Part shown: positions 1-7,524 of the stretch, in pieces
Position numbering within the stretch: the stretch's first letter is position 1
How the letters are laid out: every line of letters starts with the position of its first letter
Origin: Marinobacter sp. THAF197a
GTDB lineage: Bacteria > Pseudomonadota > Gammaproteobacteria > Pseudomonadales > Oleiphilaceae
Direction of reading: 5' to 3'
NCBI RefSeq assembly: GCF_009363275.1
Contig: NZ_CP045324.1
Span: forward strand, 3,348,001-3,412,000
DNA: 64,000 nt
Position numbers and translations under genes: made by a program
The notes under the pieces: generated by a model
The model's input: only the letters and a program-made list of their open reading frames with translations
Told to the model about the DNA's origin: nothing
Database searches by the model: none

Positions 1-298
1 CTATGCATGGGATGACCGGTTAACCCTCCGGACCGGCGCCAGCTTTGACCAGAGCCCGCTGCGCAACTCGGATTTCCGCACCCCGCGGGGGCCGGATAAC
101 GACCGCTATATCGTCGGCCTGGGGGCCAGCTACCAATGGTGGGACAACCTGTCAGTTGATTTGGCCTACTCCTGGATTCGAATCACTGAAGGTGATGTAA
201 CCGCAGTGGAGAACCCGGCGGGCAGCAATCATCGGGCTATCGGCACCAGTGAAGGCACACTGCACAACCTGGCGGCCCAGGTGAACTATCGGTTCTGA
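1..298 (+). CDS. FadL/OmpP1-family outer membrane transport protein, C-terminal part
   Basis: The reading frame is open from the window edge to the TGA at 296-298 and gives about 98 residues of alternating beta-strand sequence ending in an aromatic residue (NYRF), the usual C-terminus of an outer membrane beta-barrel. The segments GASFDQSP, DNDRYIVGLGASYQW and LAYSWIRI follow the last strands of FadL long-chain fatty acid porins (known family pattern). The start lies outside the window. It is followed by a strong hairpin at 326-357. Identification as FadL family is likely; substrate is unknown. Confidence 0.8.
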   Translation, partial: YAWDDRLTLRTGASFDQSPLRNSDFRTPRGPDNDRYIVGLGASYQWWDNLSVDLAYSWIRITEGDVTAVENPAGSNHRAIGTSEGTLHNLAAQVNYRF

Positions 299-325
299 TC
301 GCGCCACAAAAAAACCGCCTGAAAC

Positions 326-357
326 AACAAGGGCAGAGGTCACCCCCTGCCCTTGTT
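326..357. terminator. Bidirectional terminator between the FadL-type gene and wrbA
   Basis: A perfect 11-bp stem (AACAAGGGCAG / CTGCCCTTGTT) with a 10-base loop lies between two convergent genes. On the minus strand a run of seven T follows about 12 bases further on, and on the plus strand a short T-run follows. It probably ends transcription from both sides. Confidence 0.65.
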
Positions 358-385
358 CGCGTTTAACGAATCACAAATCCGTTAA

Positions 386-985
386 TCAGCCATGCAGCTT
401 TACTGCCAGCTCCGCCACATGCTTGCCCTGATAGCGGGCAATGTTGAGTTCTTTTTCACTAGGCTGACGTGAACCATCTCCGCCAGCAATAGTGGAGGCA
501 CCATAGGGCGTGCCGCCATTGACTTCGGAGATGTCGAAGAAGTCCGGAATGCCGTAACCCAGCGGCACGATCACCATGCCGTGGTGCGCCAGCGTGGTCC
601 AGAAGGAGCTGATCGTGTGCTCCTGCCCGCCACCGGTGCCGGTTGAGGTAAACACACTCGCCACTTTTCCGTGCAGCTTGCCTTCGGCCCACAAGCCGCC
701 GGTCTGGTCCAGGAAGGTGCGCATCTGACCGGCCATATTACCGAACCGGGTCGGCGTGCCGAAAATAATGGCGTCATAATCCGCCAGCTCGGCCGGGGTG
801 GCCACCGGGGCTGCCTGATCGGCCTTGCCGCCGGCATTCAGGAATGTCTGGTCTGCCATGGTCTCCGGCACCCGCTTTACCACCACATCGGCACCTGAAA
901 CGCTTTTTGCACCCTCAGCCACGGTGTTGGCCATGGTTTCCATGTGACCATACATTGAATAATAAAGAACCAGTACTTTCGCCAT
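386..985 (-). CDS. wrbA: NAD(P)H:quinone oxidoreductase WrbA
   Basis: This 199-residue flavodoxin-like protein reduces quinones by two electrons with bound FMN and NAD(P)H in the cytoplasm, as known for WrbA. Visible motifs are the phosphate-binding N-terminus VLVLYYSMYGHMETMA, the isoalloxazine loop FGTPTRFGNMAGQMRTF at about 75-92, and FTSTGTGGGQEHT at about 110-123. The start at 985 is chosen over an in-frame ATG 33 bases upstream because AAGGAG sits at the right distance before it. Length and motifs fit the family. It stands alone, convergent with the FadL-type gene. Confidence 0.95.
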   Translation of the reverse strand: MAKVLVLYYSMYGHMETMANTVAEGAKSVSGADVVVKRVPETMADQTFLNAGGKADQAAPVATPAELADYDAIIFGTPTRFGNMAGQMRTFLDQTGGLWAEGKLHGKVASVFTSTGTGGGQEHTISSFWTTLAHHGMVIVPLGYGIPDFFDISEVNGGTPYGASTIAGGDGSRQPSEKELNIARYQGKHVAELAVKLHG

Positions 986-1115
986 CGGATAATCTCCTTG
1001 TTCGCTATGAATGATCACAGCGTAACGGGCCGGGGCAAAAGGTGAAAACGGAAGATTTCCGGCAGGTTATTCAGTTTTTCTGAACATGGTCACAGGATGT
1101 TCATGGCATTTGTTT

Positions 1116-1131
1116 GCGTACACGTGTACGC
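1116..1131. promoter_or_regulatory. FabR-like 16-bp perfect palindrome before yqfA
   Basis: GCGTACACGTGTACGC is a perfect palindrome. It overlaps the likely -35 region of a promoter whose -10 is TATACT at 1142-1147, 41 bp before the yqfA start. From memory, E. coli FabR sites before fabA and fabB look like GCGTACACGTGTTAGC, and yqfA was predicted as a FabR target; a related site occurs here at 16345-16360. Assignment to a FabR/DesT-type TetR repressor is inference. Confidence 0.6.
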
Positions 1132-1171
1132 TGAGCTGGGTTATACTTTCAGCTCGTACAGACAACCTTAG

Positions 1172-1849
1172 ATGAACGCACCTATGAACCAAGCCCAGAC
1201 CACGGCAGAATCCCTCCATAACCGCATTGAGGAGTGGATTAACAGCGCTACCCACGGCCTCGGCGCTGTTCTCAGCGTTATCGGCACTGTCGCCCTGATA
1301 GTGGGTGCCAGCCAGATGGGGGATGTCTGGAAGATTGTCAGCTTCAGCGTGTTCGGGGCCTCTCTGATTCTTCTGTATATGGCCTCTGCGCTATACCACG
1401 GCACCCGCCATCCGAAGCTGAAAACCGCATTCAAAACCCTGGATCACTGCGCTATCTTTCTGTTGATCGCTGGCACCTACACACCTTTTTTGCTGGTCAA
1501 TCTGCGCGGCGCCACCGGCTGGACGTTATTTGCAGTCATCTGGTCCCTGGCGCTGACCGGAGTGGTGCTGAAAGTGATCTTCAAGAACCGCTTCAAGCTG
1601 GCCAGGGTGGGCATCTACGTGGCCATGGGCTGGCTGATCATCTTCGCCTCATCCGATCTGGTTGCCAACCTGAGCGAAACCGCCCTCTACCTGACCATCG
1701 CCGGGGGCATTGTCTATACCGCCGGCGTGGCGTTCTATCTGGCCGACCGCATTCCCTACATGCATGCCATCTGGCACCTGTTTGTCATCGGCGGCAGCGC
1801 CTGTCATTTCAGCGCCATCTATTTCGGTGTTCTGCCCCACACGGTCTGA
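1172..1849 (+). CDS. yqfA: Hemolysin III / YqfA-family (PAQR) membrane protein
   Basis: This 225-residue protein has seven hydrophobic segments and the conserved polar residues of the hemolysin III/PAQR family: SALYHG at about 70-75, LDHCAIF at about 90, and HAIWHLF followed by ACHF near residues 195-212. In the wider CREST superfamily such Ser, His and Asp residues are thought to bind a metal for lipid hydrolysis, but the bacterial function is not settled. It has its own promoter (TATACT at 1142-1147) with a 16-bp palindrome over the -35, suggesting control together with membrane lipid genes. A second ATG at 1184 is a possible alternative start. Confidence 0.9.
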   Translation: MNAPMNQAQTTAESLHNRIEEWINSATHGLGAVLSVIGTVALIVGASQMGDVWKIVSFSVFGASLILLYMASALYHGTRHPKLKTAFKTLDHCAIFLLIAGTYTPFLLVNLRGATGWTLFAVIWSLALTGVVLKVIFKNRFKLARVGIYVAMGWLIIFASSDLVANLSETALYLTIAGGIVYTAGVAFYLADRIPYMHAIWHLFVIGGSACHFSAIYFGVLPHTV

Positions 1850-1865
1850 AAAAGACGCCCACCGC

Positions 1866-3005
1866 ATGAGTGCTTCGCAAAGCCCCAGACGAATCCACGC
1901 CTTCTGGCTTTTCTTTCCCGCTGCCGCTCTGTGGGCCGCCATAGTGGTGCCGCTATCATTGTTTGCAGTGATGTCCGGAACCGGCTGGCCACCGGGCCTG
2001 TTGGGTGCCGGCCATGGGCACGAACTGATTTTTGGCTTTGCCCTGGCTTTGATTGCCGGTTATACCCTCGGCCCGCAACCCTGGAGAGTACTCGCGCCGC
2101 TGTTTGGCCTCTGGCTGGCAGCCCGGTTCAGCTGGCTGCTGGCACCCGAGTGGCTGGTCAGTCAGCTGCTCAGCCCGGCCTTTGCCCTGTTGCTGGCCTG
2201 GCAGGTAGTGCCGCGTTTTCAGGCTGCCAAGAAATGGCGCAACAAAATTGCCGGGCCGCTGATCCTGGCTCTGTGCCTGCTGGCATTGGCCTATGCCTTG
2301 GCTGAGTGGATGCCAGTGGCGCTGACCCAAAGAAGCCTGATGGAAATCGCCATTCTGGGCCTGCTGTTATTGATGACATTTATGGGGGGCCGAATCATCG
2401 CGCCGGCGGTGGCTGGCACGCTCGAGAAACAGGGCATTCCTCTGGAAGCCAGGGTCCAGCCAAAGATTGAAGGCGCTTTGCTGATCGTGCTCCCCGTGGC
2501 CATGGTTTGCCTGCCGTTTCCGGGCACCCGGCCGGTTTCCGGCGCCCTGCTGTTGCTGGCCTCTATCCTGATCCTTGTCCGAACTGTCCGGTGGAAGCTC
2601 TGGCGCTGCACCGGCAGGCCGGACCTTCTGGTCCTGGCTCTCGGCTACCTCTGGCTGGCCGTGGGGGCCGGCGTTACCGGGGCACACCTGCTTGCTGGAC
2701 GCTCATTAGTACCAGCCCTGCACCTGATCACCGTTGGCGCCCTGGGCACCCTGTCTGGCAGCGTCATGCTGAGGCTGGCCTGGCAACGGGCATGCCGTAC
2801 CTTCCCCCCAGCCTGGCAGGTACTGGCGCTGGCGGGTGCCATGGCACTCGCCGCCATCAGCCGCTATCTCACCGGCGACGCGCCCTATGGTCACCCGGTT
2901 TTGCTGTGGCTGGCCAGCGGCGTCTGGGCCCTGGCTTTTTCCGGTTTGGCTTATCAGTTACTGATGCTATTCCAACGCAGTAAACACAAGGCAAACCATG
3001 CCTGA
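1866..3005 (+). CDS. nnrS: NnrS family protein (copy 1)
   Basis: A 379-residue polytopic membrane protein with about 12 hydrophobic segments. The early GAGHGHELIFGFALALIAGYTLG motif region (shortened form GHGHELIFGF) and the later MGGRIIAPA segment are typical of NnrS, a heme- and copper-containing membrane protein linked to nitric oxide and denitrification stress (family knowledge). The frame stays open upstream into yqfA, but the ATG at 1866, just after the yqfA stop, gives the expected N-terminus. Probably cotranscribed with yqfA. A second paralogue lies at 12285-13469. The nearby NarK genes support a nitrogen oxide role. Confidence 0.85.
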   Translation: MSASQSPRRIHAFWLFFPAAALWAAIVVPLSLFAVMSGTGWPPGLLGAGHGHELIFGFALALIAGYTLGPQPWRVLAPLFGLWLAARFSWLLAPEWLVSQLLSPAFALLLAWQVVPRFQAAKKWRNKIAGPLILALCLLALAYALAEWMPVALTQRSLMEIAILGLLLLMTFMGGRIIAPAVAGTLEKQGIPLEARVQPKIEGALLIVLPVAMVCLPFPGTRPVSGALLLLASILILVRTVRWKLWRCTGRPDLLVLALGYLWLAVGAGVTGAHLLAGRSLVPALHLITVGALGTLSGSVMLRLAWQRACRTFPPAWQVLALAGAMALAAISRYLTGDAPYGHPVLLWLASGVWALAFSGLAYQLLMLFQRSKHKANHA

Positions 3006-3169
3006 CAAGGCCTGGAAATGATTGGCTACCTCTACTGCACCAATTGCCTCCGGGCCTACCACCGATGAAGTACTACCACCCCAACTATCTGTTTTTAATG
3101 AATTTATAGAAGACCCAAACATCATCAACAAAGGGGCAATTTTCGAAGCACTCGCACGGCAGATTTTCC

Positions 3170-3183
3170 CTGACATTTATCAA
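3170..3183 (+). promoter_or_regulatory. Possible ANR/FNR box before narK
   Basis: CTGACATTTATCAA matches the ANR/FNR consensus TTGAT-N4-ATCAA at 8 of 10 positions and ends 94 bp before the narK start. If centred at -41.5 the transcript would start near 3218. Weak on its own; supported by the gene's role. Confidence 0.4.
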
Positions 3184-3277
3184 GAATGGTTCCACGCCTT
3201 CGTTTGCACAATAGGCGCATCGCCCGTAAACCACGACGACCGTGGCTCCGGCATGTTGTCACCAAGGAGCAAACACC

Positions 3278-4870
3278 ATGGCAAAAACCAACGCAGACAT
3301 TGAACACTGGGATGTCGAAAACGAGGAATTCTGGGAACGGGAAGGCAAGAAAGTCGCCTCCCGTAACCTGTGGATCTCCATTCCCAGCCTTTTGATGGGC
3401 TTCGCCATCTGGCTGATGTGGGGCATGATCACCACGCAGATGATCAACCTGGGATTCCCGTTCTCGGTTGAGCAACTCTTTACCCTGACCGCCATTGCGG
3501 GCCTTTCAGGTGCAACGCTTCGTATCCCCGCCTCTTTCATGATCAAGATTGCCGGGGGGCGTAACACCGTATTCCTGACCACCGCTCTGCTCATGATCCC
3601 GGCATTGGGCACCGGCATTGCGCTGATGAACCCGGATACCCCCTTCATTGTGTTCCAGGCACTGGCACTGTTGTCTGGCATTGGTGGCGGTAACTTTGCC
3701 TGCTCCATGAGCAACATCAGCTCGTTCTATCCGAAGAGCAAGCAGGGTTATGGCCTTGGCATGAATGCCGGGCTTGGCAACTTCGGCGTGACCACCATGC
3801 AGATTCTGATTCCGCTGGTGATGACCGTTGGAATTTTCGGCGCCCTTGCCGGCGCCCCCATGGAACTGCAAAGTCCAAGCGGCACGCTGATCGGCCGAAT
3901 TGAGGCGGGTACCGACACCTGGATCCAGAACGCTGGCTTCATCTGGTTGGTTTTCCTGATCCCACTGGCCTTTGCTGGATGGTTCGGCATGAATAACCTG
4001 AAAGTGATCACGCCGAACCCGGGCAACCCGATATCCGCTTTCGGCAAGATCCTTGGTCTTTATGGCGTTGGCCTCTTGACCTCCCTTGCCGGCGTATGGG
4101 CATTAGGCATCCTCAACATGTGGGTGGCACTGCCGCTGACAATTATCCTGACCTTGGTGTTGCTGCGACTGATCCCTGGTGATATCAAGCCCAACATCCA
4201 GAAACAGTTTGCCATCTTCAGCAACAAGCACACCTGGTCTATGACCGTGCTGTATATCCTGACGTTCGGCTCATTTATCGGCTTCTCTGCCGCCCTGCCG
4301 CTGTCTATCAGCGTTATCTTCGGCAACATGATGGAAGTGGCAGCGGATGGCAGCGTTACCCGGGTGGCAAATCCTGACGCTCCGAGTGCCCTCACATGGG
4401 CTTGGATGGGGCCGTTTGTGGGTGCCTTGATTCGCCCCGTAGGTGGCTGGATTTCAGACAAGATGGGCGGTTCCATTGTCACCCAGATCATCTCTGTCGT
4501 AATGGTGGTTGCCTCAGTAGCCACTGGTTACGTGATGATGCTGGCATACAACTCAACCGACCCTAACGCCTACTTCCCGATTTTCCTGGTGCTGTTTATC
4601 CTGATGTTCGCCGCCAGCGGCATTGGCAACGGCTCTACCTTCCGCAGTATCGGTGTGATCTTCGATCAACAGCAGAAAGGCCCGGTGCTCGGCTGGACCT
4701 CTGCAGTTGCCGCTTACGGCGCCTTCATCGCACCGCGGGTGATGGGGCAGGAAATCCAGGCAGGCACCCCGGAAGTCGCCATGTACGGTTTTGCCGTGTT
4801 CTACGCAGTTTGCCTGGTGGTGAACTGGTGGTTCTACCTGCGCAAGAACGCTTACATCAAGAACCCGTAA
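3278..4870 (+). CDS. narK: NarK-family nitrate/nitrite transporter (530 aa)
   Basis: A 12-TM major facilitator protein with a cytosolic N-terminal lead (about 45 residues) before the first membrane segment. The stretch GLGMNAGLGNFGVTTMQ at about 165-181 is the nitrate signature of NarK/NasA carriers, and a second glycine-rich segment lies near the C-terminus. It should exchange or import nitrate and nitrite across the inner membrane. The ATG at 3278 is preceded by AAGGAG at 3264-3269, so the upstream in-frame codons are leader. The gene is followed directly by a strong terminator. No nitrate reductase genes are in the window. Confidence 0.88.
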   Translation: MAKTNADIEHWDVENEEFWEREGKKVASRNLWISIPSLLMGFAIWLMWGMITTQMINLGFPFSVEQLFTLTAIAGLSGATLRIPASFMIKIAGGRNTVFLTTALLMIPALGTGIALMNPDTPFIVFQALALLSGIGGGNFACSMSNISSFYPKSKQGYGLGMNAGLGNFGVTTMQILIPLVMTVGIFGALAGAPMELQSPSGTLIGRIEAGTDTWIQNAGFIWLVFLIPLAFAGWFGMNNLKVITPNPGNPISAFGKILGLYGVGLLTSLAGVWALGILNMWVALPLTIILTLVLLRLIPGDIKPNIQKQFAIFSNKHTWSMTVLYILTFGSFIGFSAALPLSISVIFGNMMEVAADGSVTRVANPDAPSALTWAWMGPFVGALIRPVGGWISDKMGGSIVTQIISVVMVVASVATGYVMMLAYNSTDPNAYFPIFLVLFILMFAASGIGNGSTFRSIGVIFDQQQKGPVLGWTSAVAAYGAFIAPRVMGQEIQAGTPEVAMYGFAVFYAVCLVVNWWFYLRKNAYIKNP

Positions 4871-4901
4871 TTGCACCAACCAACGCGTTAGACCTCTGCT
4901 T

Positions 4902-4928
4902 GCCGGCCCCACAAGGGCCGGCTTTTTT
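4902..4928 (+). terminator. Rho-independent terminator of narK
   Basis: GCCGGCCC and GGGCCGGC form an 8-bp stem with a 5-base loop, followed by six T, 31 bases after the narK stop. Confidence 0.9.
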
Positions 4929-5176
4929 GTGCCCAGACATCTGCGGTCGAGCGCTGGCACCCGGACCAACAACGCCCACCTGAAGCCTCTGAGGAGCGCC
5001 GGCAGCATCGCAAAACCGCCCCCTACCACCCCTGCACACCTCAAAAACACACGACCAGCGCAGTCGTACCACCCTCTGGAAGCCATGGCAGACCATCACC
5101 ACATCCAGTCCATCCAACCGCTGATCAAGATGCAGGGTCGCTCGAAAAACGCTGACCATCCGTTTATCACAAGTAC
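4929..5176. other. Intergenic spacer without visible gene
   Basis: The full gap between two convergent transporter genes is 4871-5233. It contains one terminator at each end. The 248 bases between them show no convincing coding sequence, RNA gene or repeat; the open frames there lack ribosome sites and family resemblance. Confidence 0.6.
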
Positions 5177-5212
5177 AAAAAAGCCCGCCAGGATTGCTCC
5201 GTGGCGGGCTTG
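5177..5212 (-). terminator. Terminator of the leftward nitrate carrier gene
   Basis: On the minus strand AAGCCCGCCA and TGGCGGGCTT form a 10-bp stem with an 11-base loop followed by a T-run. It lies 22 bases past the stop codon at 5234. Confidence 0.85.
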
Positions 5213-5233
5213 GATTGCTCGAGCTTTAAGGCA

Positions 5234-6739
5234 TTACTTCGCCCCAAGCAGTGCCGCTCTCTGGCGCTCTTCCTCTTCAATCTGAAGGTCCACAGAAGAT
5301 ACATGGTACTCATCAGAAAACGCGCTCTCAGGCTCCTTCAGCCAGAGGATACACAGCACCCAGCTGATGAACGCCCCGGCAGAGATAATGAAGAAGAACT
5401 GAGACGGTGTTACGAAGGTGAAGATGGTCAGATAGACCACCGCTCCGACGTTACCGTAGGCCCCCGCCATACCAGATATCTGCCCGGTCAGGCGGCGCTT
5501 GATGGACGGAATGATACCGAAGGTGGCGCCCTCTGCACCCTGTACGAAGAAGGAGGTGAATACGGTGATTCCCACAGCGATAATCAGCGGCCAGTTGGAG
5601 TTGAGCAACCCCATCAAGGCAAAGCCCAGACCAATACCAAACATATAGCTGAGCATGACAAACCGCCGATTGCCCATACGGTCAGACACCAAACCACCCA
5701 TCGGGCGAGCCAGCAGGTTTACGAAGGCAAATGAGGCAGCAATCAGGCCAGCGGCCGTCGCACTCAGGCTCCAGGTTTCCTCGAAGAACATTGGCAGCAT
5801 GGAGACCACCGCCAGCTCGGCACCAAAGTTAGCGAAGTAGGTACTGTTCAGGGCAGCCACGCTGCTGAACGGGTATTTATCGTCTTCCGGAACACCTTTT
5901 TTCAGGATCGGAATGTTAACCCGCAGAATCTGAATGATCTGATAGCAAACAATGGCGAAGATCACGGCGTAGCAGATAGCGGCACCCATGGGGCTCAGGT
6001 AGCCCAGGTTCTGGATGCGCCACACCAGGATGGCCAGCACGCCGATCAGTGGAATAGTCCACAGGATCAGTTTAACCAGGTCTCCCCAGCTACTGACTTC
6101 CATGGCAGACGCCTTGCGGGGCTTGCGGTGCACGGTGCCTTCCGGACCATCGGTAATGGCAAACCAATACCAGATGCCGTAACCGGCCATCACAATGGCA
6201 CTCTGGGCAATCGCCCAGCGCCAGCCATCATCGCCACCATACATGGTGATGGCGATGGTCGGCAGAGACATCGCCGCCGCCGCAGAACCGAAGTTACCCC
6301 AGCCGGCGTAGAAGCCCTCGGCAAAGCCGATGTCCTTCGGCTTGAACCACATGGCGGTCATGTGGATACCGACCACAAAGCTGGCACCGATAGAGCTCAG
6401 CACCAGACGACTGATCAGCAGCTGGGCCATGGTGTTACCGAAGGCAAACACCAGGGCGGGAATGGCCATCACCACCATCAGCACCGAGAACACGCGGCGC
6501 GGCCCAAACCGGTCCAGAGCCATGCCGACGATAATCCGGGCCGGAATCGTCAACGCCACGTTACAGATGGCGAACAGGCGTAGATCGTCTTTGGTCAGCC
6601 AGTCGACGCTTTTGAGCATACTGGATGCCAGGGGCGCCATGTTGAACCAGACATAAAAGGTAATGAAGAATGCAATCCAGGTCAGGTGCAGTGCCCTGAT
6701 CTCCGGATTACGGACGCGGAAGACGTCAGCGACTTTCAT
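5234..6739 (-). CDS. NarK/NasA-type MFS nitrate transporter (501 aa)
   Basis: A 12-TM major facilitator carrier. FYAGWGNFGSAAAAM at about 143-157 is the nitrate signature, GMALDRFGPRR at about 72-82 is the loop 2-3 MFS motif, and GAEGATFGIIPSIKRR at about 400-415 corresponds to the second signature. It most resembles the NasA/NrtP group that imports nitrate. A GGAGG precedes the ATG at 6739. It lies 48 bases downstream of the universal stress gene on the same strand, separated by a hairpin, so partial readthrough from the ANR-type promoter before uspA is plausible. Confidence 0.85.
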   Translation of the reverse strand: MKVADVFRVRNPEIRALHLTWIAFFITFYVWFNMAPLASSMLKSVDWLTKDDLRLFAICNVALTIPARIIVGMALDRFGPRRVFSVLMVVMAIPALVFAFGNTMAQLLISRLVLSSIGASFVVGIHMTAMWFKPKDIGFAEGFYAGWGNFGSAAAAMSLPTIAITMYGGDDGWRWAIAQSAIVMAGYGIWYWFAITDGPEGTVHRKPRKASAMEVSSWGDLVKLILWTIPLIGVLAILVWRIQNLGYLSPMGAAICYAVIFAIVCYQIIQILRVNIPILKKGVPEDDKYPFSSVAALNSTYFANFGAELAVVSMLPMFFEETWSLSATAAGLIAASFAFVNLLARPMGGLVSDRMGNRRFVMLSYMFGIGLGFALMGLLNSNWPLIIAVGITVFTSFFVQGAEGATFGIIPSIKRRLTGQISGMAGAYGNVGAVVYLTIFTFVTPSQFFFIISAGAFISWVLCILWLKEPESAFSDEYHVSSVDLQIEEEERQRAALLGAK

Positions 6740-6766
6740 TTTGAGCCTCCGGGGCTAGCAACAAGG

Positions 6767-6799
6767 GGAAAAATAATCCCAGCCACTTCAGCGGCTGGG
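6767..6799 (-). terminator. Attenuating terminator overlapping the uspA stop codon
   Basis: On the minus strand CCCAGCC and GGCTGGG pair over an 8-base loop that contains the uspA TGA, and are followed by ATTATTTTT. It separates uspA from the downstream carrier gene. Confidence 0.6.
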
Positions 6800-7249
6800 C
6801 AGAATCAGGAGTGGGCACTGGACACGGCGGGCCAGAAACGAGCTGACGCTGCCGAAGGTCATGTAGTCCAGTTCGTCCACGAAATAGGTCAGGGAGCGAG
6901 CGATAAAGCCGCCATCAGGCTCGTGGCTGTGGCGGGCCAGTACCAGCATGTCGGGCCGTACTTTTTTCTCAGCTGCGAACAGCAGCATCTTGCGGGCATC
7001 ACCATCCAGCAGCATGGTTTCTGCTTCCACGCCCTGGCTCTGGCACACTTCCAGCGCCTCCTTGAGGTGGCCCTTGAGCTCACTCACCTCTTCCTGGAAC
7101 AGGTCTTCGTTACTGGATGTGATATCCCGGGGATTTTCTGCCACCGCCACCAGAGTCAGCCTGGGGGACAGTGCGCGAAACATGGTGATGGTCTGGGCCA
7201 GGGCCAGCCTGGCGTTTCTGGAACCATCGTAGGCAATCATGATGTTCAT
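6788..7249 (-). CDS. Universal stress protein (UspA family)
   Basis: A 153-residue single-domain Usp protein: N-terminal MNIMIAYDGSRNARLAL (nucleotide-binding DGS), a central LLLDGDARKMLLFAAEK helix, and the C-terminal strand CPLLILPSR. The usual ATP-binding motif GxxGxG is replaced near 118-135 by HSHEPDGGFIARSL, so nucleotide binding is uncertain. The ATG at 7249 with an upstream GGAG is chosen over an ATG 33 bases earlier. A perfect ANR box (7337-7350) with a TAATGC -10 lies upstream, fitting anaerobic induction seen for many Usp genes. Confidence 0.88.
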   Translation of the reverse strand: MNIMIAYDGSRNARLALAQTITMFRALSPRLTLVAVAENPRDITSSNEDLFQEEVSELKGHLKEALEVCQSQGVEAETMLLDGDARKMLLFAAEKKVRPDMLVLARHSHEPDGGFIARSLTYFVDELDYMTFGSVSSFLARRVQCPLLILPSR

Positions 7250-7305
7250 GGGGTTCTCCGAGGCATTTGCTGCCGGCGGCACCCGGCAGGACTTTGACTT
7301 TCCTC

Positions 7306-7350
7306 AGCATTACCCCACAGCGCGCGGGCCCCATAATTGACGTACATCAA
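7306..7350 (-). promoter_or_regulatory. ANR/FNR-dependent promoter of uspA
   Basis: TTGATGTACGTCAA on the minus strand (7337-7350) fits TTGAY-N4-ATCAA perfectly when read on the plus strand. A -10 element TAATGC lies at 7307-7312, putting the box centre about 43 bases before the likely transcript start, the class II activation position. No comparable -10 is visible in the plus direction. Confidence 0.7.
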
Positions 7351-7524
7351 GAGGTTCTTCGGGTACCCCACCAGAGAAACCCCGCAGCTATCCCCTTCCG
7401 CGTTATAGCCCCAGAACCCGTACCACCACTGCACCCAGCAGGAGGTACCTCCAATGCACCAGAAGCCAAACCAACATATTTGATATCGTTTACCTGAAGC
7501 CATTCACACCGTTCGAGAGCGGCC

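Noticed and set aside
3022..3303. Open frame of 93 codons between nnrS and narK with a TTG start
   Set aside because: No ribosome site, no recognised family, and the end overlaps the narK ribosome site and first codons. Most of it is better read as the narK promoter region; a small real gene is not excluded.
4929..5285. Open frame between two convergent nitrate carriers
   Set aside because: Crosses a terminator and the end of a real gene; no ribosome site.
7441..7452. GGAGGTACCTCC palindrome
   Set aside because: Twelve bases, GC-rich, single copy; likely chance.
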